A stretch of DNA of 16,509 nucleotides from Bacteroidales bacterium. Its GTDB lineage: Bacteria; Bacteroidota; Bacteroidia; Bacteroidales; Muribaculaceae. Within the stretch, counting starts at the first letter, position 1. Each line of letters opens with the position of its first letter. The position numbers and the translations under genes were made by a program. This document shows positions 1 through 4,791 of this stretch, one piece after another. The notes under the pieces were generated by a model. It made no database searches. It was given only the letters and a program-made list of their open reading frames with translations, and had not been told where the DNA came from. The DNA lies in the NCBI GenBank assembly GCA_004552725.1, contig SFNM01000039.1:1-16509 (forward strand). Direction: 5' to 3'.

Positions 1-237
1 CGAGGTGTCGGAGCTTATGCGCCTCCGCCTTCATGCCAATCTCAAGCTCACGCAGGGAGTCAAAGTGTTTGAGGACACCGAACAGCATCACGACAAGGTC
101 GTGTATCCGTCAAATCGCTTCACGTAAGCCTCGCTCCCTTGAGTTTCCCGGCTTATTTGAAGAATTTTATCCTTGTTAAGCAACTTTAACACCTGACTAT
201 ACACCGGCTGTCCGGTAAAATTACTATCTTTGCTCAT
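1..237 (-). pseudogene. IS4-family (DUF4372) transposase N-terminus, frameshifted and cut by the window edge
   Basis: Reading minus from ATG at 235-237 gives MSKDSNFTGQPVYSQVLKLL and then KRFDGYTTL. This is the characteristic N-terminus of DUF4372-containing IS4-type transposases of Bacteroidetes. The frame then hits TGA at 88-90. One frame over, the protein continues as VVMLFGVLKHFDSLRELEIG followed by MKAEAHKLRHL up to the window edge, again typical of the family. The simplest explanation is loss of one base (a G in a GG pair) around 94-99. The catalytic DDE region is outside the window. The copy is therefore probably inactive, unless the shift is a sequencing error or is bypassed by ribosomal frameshifting. 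The plus-strand open frame at 2-127 is the antisense shadow of this gene. Confidence 0.75.
207..220 (+). repeat. Internal copy of the IS end motif (inverted repeat arm 1)
   Basis: The 14-bp sequence GCTGTCCGGTAAAA is an exact inverted match to 330-343. It lies in codons 6-11 of the transposase, spelling FTGQP on the minus strand. Confidence 0.8.
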
Positions 238-262
238 GGTTATGTTTATTTTTTTCCAAATA

Positions 263-270
263 CAAAGATA
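263..270 (-). promoter_or_regulatory. Putative -7 box of transposase promoter
   Basis: The minus strand reads TATCTTTG, a perfect Bacteroidetes TAnnTTTG box, about 25 bp upstream of the transposase ATG. No convincing TTTG -33 element is seen 19-21 bp upstream, so the promoter is probably weak. Confidence 0.4.
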
Positions 271-277
271 ACCAAAA

Positions 278-307
278 GGGCTGATACCTCGTGAGAAGTG
301 TCAGCCC
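278..307 (-). terminator. Hairpin between IS end and transposase start
   Basis: The sequence GGGCTGATAC, a 10-nt loop and GTGTCAGCCC form a 10-bp stem with one G-T pair. On the minus strand it is followed by TTTTGG, so it resembles an intrinsic terminator facing into the transposase gene. It lies upstream of the native -7 box (263-270). It would therefore appear only in transcripts that enter from outside the element, which fits a role in blocking read-through transcription. Confidence 0.6.
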
Positions 308-329
308 TAATTTATTTCGTTTGAAAATT

Positions 330-343
330 TTTTACCGGACAGC
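330..343 (-). repeat. Putative IS terminal motif (inverted repeat arm 2)
   Basis: On the plus strand this reads TTTTACCGGACAGC, the exact reverse complement of 207-220. It probably marks the terminus of the insertion sequence. Its partner at the far end is not in the window. Confidence 0.6.
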
Positions 344-385
344 AATAAAAATAGATATAATCTATTATATAATTGAAATTTTCAG

Positions 386-417
386 TTTGCATCAATGTGT
401 TTTTGTTCGTATCTTTG
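386..417 (+). promoter_or_regulatory. Promoter of the QueD-like gene
   Basis: A TTTG -33 box at 386-389, a 20-bp spacer and TATCTTTG at 410-417 match the Bacteroidetes sigma consensus exactly. Transcription should begin near 424, giving an untranslated leader of about 38 nt before the ATG at 462. A 7-bp-arm palindrome (350-366) lies just upstream. Confidence 0.8.
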
Positions 418-461
418 CATCGTAAACAAATACCTCTAACTCTAAACTAAAAATTTCAATT

Positions 462-1028
462 ATGAGAAGTATCACCACTTTCGATCTGCAATACGCACAT
501 CGCTTCTACGGCTTCCAAGGCGAAGCACAATACCTCCACGGTCACACAGGTGTCCTCACCATCGAGGTTGAAGACACTATCAACGAAGGTGTAAACATGG
601 TTTACCCCTGCAACGAAATCCAAAAAGTCGCTTGGGACGTGCTCAAAAACTTCGACCACGCTCTCATCCTGCGCCACGACGACCCCCTGTTGCCCGCAAT
701 TCTTGATGTTTACGAAAAACAAGGCATCAAAAACGGCCATCCGCGCAACACCATGAAAGGCGAAGCATTCCACACCGAACTCGCCCAAGCATATCCCGAC
801 AGCCGACTCGTGGTCACCAAAGAAACCATGACTGTTGAAGGTATGATCAAAATCGTTTACGACCTGCTAAAAGATAAACTCAACATCGCAAAAATCACCT
901 TCACCAGCGGCGTGAACGCAGCCTCCTGCGAATTTCCTGTCACAAAGGAAATCGACCGCTGCCCCCTGTGCGGAATATCCCTCGACGAAGAAGGCAAATG
1001 CCCCAAATGCGGTTGGCGCAAGAAGTAA
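462..1028 (+). CDS. QueD/6-pyruvoyl-tetrahydropterin synthase-like protein with C-terminal zinc ribbon
   Basis: This 188-residue protein has the T-fold layout of the QueD/PTPS family. The three zinc-binding histidines are H13 (in YAHRF) plus H26 and H28 (in LHGHTG). The Asp-His pair is D65-H66 (NFDHALIL). By hand alignment with E. coli QueD, the catalytic cysteine (C27) position is A22 and the active-site glutamate (E110) position is S149. Neither the 6-carboxytetrahydropterin nor the sepiapterin-type reaction can be assumed. Residues 167-183 add a rubredoxin-like ribbon with two CPxCG knuckles (C167, C170, C180, C183), absent from ordinary QueD of about 120 residues. The gene is monocistronic, with a clear promoter and terminator. 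The family is known to make queuosine, folate or biopterin precursors. The actual substrate here is unknown, and no other queuosine or folate gene is nearby. Confidence 0.8.
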   Translation: MRSITTFDLQYAHRFYGFQGEAQYLHGHTGVLTIEVEDTINEGVNMVYPCNEIQKVAWDVLKNFDHALILRHDDPLLPAILDVYEKQGIKNGHPRNTMKGEAFHTELAQAYPDSRLVVTKETMTVEGMIKIVYDLLKDKLNIAKITFTSGVNAASCEFPVTKEIDRCPLCGISLDEEGKCPKCGWRKK

Positions 1029-1053
1029 TACTTAAGCAGTCCTATCTCACACA

Positions 1054-1078
1054 AAACAGCCCGCATTGCGGGCTGTTT
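1054..1078 (+). terminator. Intrinsic terminator after the QueD-like gene
   Basis: The perfect 11-bp stem AAACAGCCCGC / GCGGGCTGTTT closes on a 3-nt ATT loop, 25 nt after the stop codon. The A-rich left arm and T-rich right arm could let it act in both directions, also ending the convergent Fic gene transcript. Confidence 0.85.
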
Positions 1079-1151
1079 GTCTATGAGCGTATGCTTGCAT
1101 ACAGTAGCGGCGAGGCATGTCACCCGTCCTGTCCGCCGCACCTGTGTTCGA

Positions 1152-1173
1152 CAAGCCTGCGGCAAGCCTGCGG
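1152..1173 (+). repeat. Two-copy 11-bp tandem repeat
   Basis: The unit CAAGCCTGCGG occurs twice head to tail in the gene-free gap between the terminator and the Fic stop codon. No gene is supported in 1079-1236. Confidence 0.7.
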
Positions 1174-1236
1174 CACTATAGTCGGCGATGAGGAAGGTGT
1201 GCAATAACCTTTGTCAATGCTGGATGTTGAAACGTT

Positions 1237-2529
1237 CTATGTCTTGCTGCCGATGATGTAGGAACAGTATTTGTTCAGCAGGTTTGAGAGCGTAAGGTCA
1301 CCGCGGTGGTAGCGCTCAGCATCGAGCTTGAGGATGCGTTCGCGCACAGCAGTGCGTCCGTGAAAAAGTGCTGATAGATAAGTGCCGCCGTTTTCTTCTG
1401 TGATGGATATGTTGTCGAAAAACTGTGTGAGATCTTCAGTGTCGTATACAATAGAGTAGCTTGGACGCTTCGCCCCGGGAATATCCTCCACCAAGATGCG
1501 CTTGACGATGAGGTCGTGAATATCGCGGACAGCAGTGTCTTTGGAGCAATTGCCCAACGTTGCCCATGACTTTGACGTGATCTTTGCCTCGTAGCCGTCG
1601 AGAAAGCGGTTGAGTACTTGAATCTGGCGCTCGTTTAGGACTGTTGCCGCAGCCCGTTGCCAAAAGAAACTTTTGTTTAGAATGGTGCTCATCGTAGCAT
1701 GTGCCTCATCGAGTGCCGCGGTCACTTTATGCAAGTACCACACAAGCCACTCTGTTATGTCGCCATCGCCGCGTTGCATTCGCTCCAATATTTCGTAATA
1801 GTGAACCTTATCTTTGTTTATCTGCGACGAAATATTGTAGAAGCGCATAGCGCTCTTCTCACTCCGAGCTAAAAGCATATCCGAAAGGATGCGAGCCAGG
1901 CGGCCATTGCCATCCTCAAATGGGTGGATGCTGACGAACCACAAATGCGCTATCGCTGAGCGGATTACGCCACTTTGTGACTCATTGCAGTCAAACCACT
2001 GTAAGAACCGCTGCATCTCCAGCTCTACGCGCTCTGGTGACGGAGCTACGTAGTGAATCTTCTCGCGCCCAAACATACCGCTTACCACGTATTCGTCGTG
2101 CGTGCGATACTTGCCCACTTCTATGCTATTGCCATCGCTGACGCCGTTCGGAAAAAAGCCACGCTGCCATGCGCACAATCGTTCCTTGCTCACTGGCTGG
2201 GCATAATGCTCCATCGCATCTAACATTACATTCACTACTGAGTCAACGTAGTGTGATGGTGCTGTAAACTTCACGTTGTCAATTCCGAGGCGCATTGCTA
2301 TCGATGAACGTACCTGATCCACATTCAACAACACGCCTTCAATCTCTGAAGAATACACTACGTCATACGTCATGTTCTCAGCCACGGCCTGCAACTTACT
2401 GTCAAAGCCTAACGAAGTAAGCCGACCGTAAAGCATACCTTGCTTACGGCACACCTCCTCCAACAGCTGCATCAGCTGAGATGCATCCCATCGAAAATCA
2501 GTCCAATTCTCTCTTTCGTGAATATACAT
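1237..2529 (-). CDS. Fic family protein with N-terminal DUF4172 domain and self-inhibitory helix
   Basis: This 430-residue Fic protein probably transfers AMP, or another nucleotide-derived group, onto hydroxyl side chains of target proteins. The N-terminus (about 1-45) matches DUF4172. Residues 60-65 (SSEIEG) fit the inhibitory motif S/TxxxE/G of class II Fic proteins, where the Glu blocks productive ATP binding. The catalytic loop is complete, HPFEDGNGRLAR at 202-213, with H202 as general base. Residues about 297-361 form a winged helix (SKDTAVRDIHDLI then RPSYSI). The tail from about 362 to 430 seems longer than usual for this family. The gene has its own promoter and stands alone, convergent with the QueD-like gene and divergent from the carbonic anhydrase. 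The target is unknown. The intact inhibitory motif predicts a low basal activity. Confidence 0.88.
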   Translation of the reverse strand: MYIHERENWTDFRWDASQLMQLLEEVCRKQGMLYGRLTSLGFDSKLQAVAENMTYDVVYSSEIEGVLLNVDQVRSSIAMRLGIDNVKFTAPSHYVDSVVNVMLDAMEHYAQPVSKERLCAWQRGFFPNGVSDGNSIEVGKYRTHDEYVVSGMFGREKIHYVAPSPERVELEMQRFLQWFDCNESQSGVIRSAIAHLWFVSIHPFEDGNGRLARILSDMLLARSEKSAMRFYNISSQINKDKVHYYEILERMQRGDGDITEWLVWYLHKVTAALDEAHATMSTILNKSFFWQRAAATVLNERQIQVLNRFLDGYEAKITSKSWATLGNCSKDTAVRDIHDLIVKRILVEDIPGAKRPSYSIVYDTEDLTQFFDNISITEENGGTYLSALFHGRTAVRERILKLDAERYHRGDLTLSNLLNKYCSYIIGSKT

Positions 2530-2575
2530 TCGTAATGCTTTTTATATCCATGCGACGAAATTTGACCGAAAACGC

Positions 2576-2588
2576 CGCAAATTTTGCG
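2576..2588. promoter_or_regulatory. Palindrome at the expected start site of the Fic transcript
   Basis: CGCAAA, one central base and TTTGCG form a perfect 6-bp-arm palindrome. It lies directly downstream of the minus-strand -7 box, where transcription should begin. It is a candidate operator, possibly for the Fic protein's own winged helix. This is inference. Confidence 0.4.
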
Positions 2589-2589
2589 A

Positions 2590-2621
2590 CAAAGATACAA
2601 AATAAACCTTGATTTACCAAA
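2590..2621 (-). promoter_or_regulatory. Promoter of the DUF4172 Fic gene
   Basis: On the minus strand, TTTG (2621-2618), a 20-bp spacer and TATCTTTG (2597-2590) match the Bacteroidetes consensus exactly. The leader to the ATG at 2529 is about 55 nt. Confidence 0.75.
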
Positions 2622-2648
2622 TTCGGGCCGGCGGTTTTTGATGAATTA

Positions 2649-2679
2649 TTCGTTGTATAGGATTTTTTTGCTATTTTTG
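2649..2679 (+). promoter_or_regulatory. Putative promoter of the carbonic anhydrase gene
   Basis: TATTTTTG at 2672-2679 is a good -7 box. The matching -33 (TTCG at 2649-2652, 19-bp spacing) is imperfect. The start site would be near 2685, about 18 nt before the ATG. Confidence 0.55.
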
Positions 2680-2702
2680 TAGAATCTTAAAACCATACGC
2701 AA

Positions 2703-3242
2703 ATGATTGACCAAATTATTGAATATAACCGCCAATTTGTGGCCGAAAAAGGCTATGAACAGTTTATCACTTCGAAGTATCCCGACAAGAAAATCGCCAT
2801 CGTCACCTGTATGGACACGCGCTTGGTGGAGCTGTTGCCTGCCGCCCTTGGCCTGAAGAATGGCGATGTGAAGATTATTAAGAATGCCGGCGGCACCATC
2901 ACTAACCCGTTCGACTCTACGATGCGCTCGCTTTTGGTGGCCATCTACGAATTAGGTGTGAACGAGGTGATGATTATCGGCCATACCGGCTGCGGTGTGC
3001 AAGGTATGGACAGCGGCGAGATGCTCGAACTGATGCGCAACCGCGGCATTTCCGACGAGCACATCAACCTGATGCGTCATTGCGGCATCGACCTCGACTC
3101 ATGGCTACATGGCTTCGACAGCAACTCCGATGCTGTGCTCGAAACCGTCGACTTGGTCAAGAACCACCCGCTAATGCCCGCCGATGTAACCGTCCGCGGC
3201 TACATCATGGACTCCACCACCGGCGCCCTCCAGTCTATATAA
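2703..3242 (+). CDS. Beta-class carbonic anhydrase
   Basis: This 179-residue protein should interconvert CO2 and bicarbonate in the cytoplasm, supplying bicarbonate to carboxylases and helping pH balance. The active-site signature is clear. The zinc ligands are C36 (in CMDTRL), H94 and C97 (in HTGCG), with the D38-R40 dyad that gates the fourth zinc site. KNAGGTITNP at 60-69 is also typical. The length fits the short, compact clade of beta-carbonic anhydrases seen in Actinobacteria and Bacteroidetes. The start at 2703 follows the -7 box by 23 nt. It is a single-gene unit ending in a hairpin region facing the convergent YciO-type gene. Confidence 0.93.
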   Translation: MIDQIIEYNRQFVAEKGYEQFITSKYPDKKIAIVTCMDTRLVELLPAALGLKNGDVKIIKNAGGTITNPFDSTMRSLLVAIYELGVNEVMIIGHTGCGVQGMDSGEMLELMRNRGISDEHINLMRHCGIDLDSWLHGFDSNSDAVLETVDLVKNHPLMPADVTVRGYIMDSTTGALQSI

Positions 3243-3249
3243 TACACTG

Positions 3250-3280
3250 CGCCCACAAACTTGATAATGGTTCGTGGGCG
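3250..3280. terminator. Hairpin between convergent genes
   Basis: CGCCCACAAAC and GTTCGTGGGCG pair as an 11-bp stem with one mismatch around a 9-nt loop, 8 nt after the carbonic anhydrase stop. The T-run is short (TTGGTT), so termination strength is uncertain. A weaker TGACGC/GCGTCA pair follows at 3302-3332. Confidence 0.5.
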
Positions 3281-3335
3281 TTGGTTAGAAGGAGAAGAGG
3301 GTGACGCTCATTTTGCGTGGAAGCATGCGTCAGGT

Positions 3336-3941
3336 TTAGTCGAACTCGCCCAAGCCTTGGCGGATGATTTCCGGGGCGGAGGCGTCTGTAAGGTCGACGA
3401 TAGTTGATGGGATGGTGGAGCCATCGCCTGCCATCAGCATCAGGTCGGCGATGTCGTCGTAGTGCATGGCGATGCTTTCGGGGTTGATGAGTTCGTCGTC
3501 ATCGTCCAGGGCAACCGAGGTGGATAGGATAGGGTGCCCCACGGCTTCGCACAGCGCTTGCGCCACCGGTTGGTCGGGCACGCGGATGCCCACGCTTTTG
3601 CGCCCGCGGAACACTTTTGGCAACTTAGTGGTTCCTTGCAAAATAAAAGTGTACGGCCCCGGCAAGTGCTCTTTCAAAATTTTGAACGTGTGGTTGTCGA
3701 TGCGTGCATACTCTGCCGCCTGCGAGATGCCGCTGCACACAATCGACAGCAATTGCTTCTCGGGGTTAATCCCTTTTATGCGGCACAGTCGCTCAATGGC
3801 GCGATTGTTTAGCGCATCGCACCCCAGCGCATATATAGTATCTGTTGGATATATCACAATGCCTCCATCGGCAATCACTTGCGCTGCTCGGTCAATATGC
3901 CGTTGGTCAATTTGTCGGCCGTAAAATGTCAGTTGGTTCAT
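3336..3941 (-). CDS. Sua5/YciO/YrdC (threonylcarbamoyl-AMP synthase-like) protein, YciO type
   Basis: This 201-residue YrdC-fold protein carries YPTDTIYALG at 31-40, RIKG at 54-57, LPGPYTFIL at 93-101 and SVGIRVP at 116-122. The family includes TsaC/Sua5, which makes threonylcarbamoyl-AMP from threonine, bicarbonate and ATP for the t6A37 modification of tRNAs. The KxR tetrad and the asparagine of the SxN motif seen in TsaC are not evident. The region usually reading TSAN reads TSVALDD (141-147), as in YciO-type members whose exact role is less settled. The start codon lies 2 nt after the stop of the upstream B3/B4 gene, so the two are one operon. If it is a true t6A enzyme, the nearby bicarbonate-producing carbonic anhydrase would be a fitting neighbour, but this may be coincidence. 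Confidence 0.85.
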   Translation of the reverse strand: MNQLTFYGRQIDQRHIDRAAQVIADGGIVIYPTDTIYALGCDALNNRAIERLCRIKGINPEKQLLSIVCSGISQAAEYARIDNHTFKILKEHLPGPYTFILQGTTKLPKVFRGRKSVGIRVPDQPVAQALCEAVGHPILSTSVALDDDDELINPESIAMHYDDIADLMLMAGDGSTIPSTIVDLTDASAPEIIRQGLGEFD

Positions 3942-3943
3942 AG

Positions 3944-4603
3944 TTAATATAGAGTAAAAGTGATATCGGTAGCCGATGCATATTGAGTCAGAAGTCGGCG
4001 AGTGAGTGCCTCTACTGCTTCGACATTTCCGCCATCATACATATTTATGGTCATGAGCAATCGTGTGGTATGCTCTGACAGTTTGGTGCGTTCGTTGTCG
4101 GAGGTTGGTGTCCCGATGCCTCCTATTTCATCGCGAATAACCGGCAGACAGTGGATATTGAGCGGTCCGCGTCCGATAGCCTCGTATGGCTCGCCTTCAC
4201 GTCCTACGCCCAAACAAATATTACCAACCACCTTGTCGGCATCGAAACCTCCAATAGAGTGGCCGGTGATAAGCGACATCAAATTGATTAAATCGATGAT
4301 AGTGAGCGTGCGATACAATTCCACGCCTTTTACACACCGCCGCGTTAGTGCCTCGGCTGAAGGACGATAGCGGTTGGGCTCCTTGCCAAGCGCTTTATAC
4401 ACTTTGCGCGTAGCATCAATCGCCGGGCGAAGACGCACCTGCTCCATTGCCAACGTATCTCGCAACTTACTCGCTTCGGCCTCGACTTCAGCCCATAACT
4501 CATCGCACGTGGGCGGATTGCTCACCGTGGCTTCAACAATCAACTCGCGAAACAGCGGCGCGGCTGCTCGCACCTCTTCACATACACTAAATTGAATACT
4601 CAT
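3944..4603 (-). CDS. B3/B4 tRNA-binding domain-containing protein
   Basis: This 219-residue protein is made essentially of one B3/B4 domain, the fold found in the beta subunit of phenylalanyl-tRNA synthetase, where it takes part in tRNA binding and editing. Recognisable family stretches are NRYRPSAEALTRRCVKG (77-93), INLMSLITGHSIGGFD (105-120) and the GREGEPYEAIGRG region. Stand-alone members are widespread in bacteria and mostly uncharacterised. Editing of mischarged tRNA is a possible role, not shown. No signal peptide is present, so it is cytoplasmic. It is the first gene of an operon with the YciO-type gene, also tRNA-related by family, and the pairing hints at a shared tRNA function. A near-consensus promoter sits directly upstream with a leader of only about 12 nt. 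Confidence 0.8.
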   Translation of the reverse strand: MSIQFSVCEEVRAAAPLFRELIVEATVSNPPTCDELWAEVEAEASKLRDTLAMEQVRLRPAIDATRKVYKALGKEPNRYRPSAEALTRRCVKGVELYRTLTIIDLINLMSLITGHSIGGFDADKVVGNICLGVGREGEPYEAIGRGPLNIHCLPVIRDEIGGIGTPTSDNERTKLSEHTTRLLMTINMYDGGNVEAVEALTRRLLTQYASATDITFTLY

Positions 4604-4621
4604 AATAAAATTTTTTCACTA

Positions 4622-4653
4622 CAAAATTATAAAAAATCCGCCAATCCACCAAA
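4622..4653 (-). promoter_or_regulatory. Promoter of the B3/B4-YciO operon
   Basis: On the minus strand, TTTG (4653-4650), a 20-bp spacer and TAATTTTG (4629-4622) match the consensus. The predicted start is about 12 nt upstream of the ATG at 4603, so the leader is very short. Confidence 0.75.
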
Positions 4654-4738
4654 TATGATAATCCTCAAATATCCGGTTGCCCCATATTCTCAATTTGTTC
4701 AGATGATTTTCGAGAGTTTTAGTAATAGCATATAATAA

Positions 4739-4771
4739 GGACAGCGCTTAGGGCTAATCCCGGCGCTGTCC
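4739..4771 (-). terminator. Terminator of the suf/propeller transcription unit
   Basis: On the minus strand the 9-bp stem GGACAGCGC / GCGCTGTCC is followed by TTATTATAT, 20 nt after the propeller stop codon. The loop holds a small GGG/CCC inner pair. This is the only good terminator seen between cvpA and this point. Confidence 0.8.
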
Positions 4772-4791
4772 ATTAATATACGTTCAAGTAT

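Larger units (their letters stand above)
1..343 (-). mobile_element. Partial insertion sequence, IS4-like (DUF4372 transposase), 5' end only
   Basis: The left edge of the window carries the start of an insertion sequence read on the minus strand. The likely element end is the motif GCTGTCCGGTAAAA (minus strand, 343 down to 330). It is followed by a strong hairpin and then the transposase start at 237. The other end and the target duplication lie outside the window, so the exact boundary near 343 is inferred. The motif recurs inside the transposase gene in opposite orientation, which supports it being a meaningful end sequence. Confidence 0.6.

Noticed and set aside
2..127. Plus-strand open frame ending at the left edge (EVSELMRLRLHANLKL and so on)
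   Set aside because: It is the antisense of the transposase. The minus-strand reading matches a known family on both sides of the frameshift.
857..1204. Minus-strand 115-codon frame and overlapping plus-strand 79-codon frame
   Set aside because: They overlap the QueD-like gene and its terminator, have no recognisable domain and no promoter.
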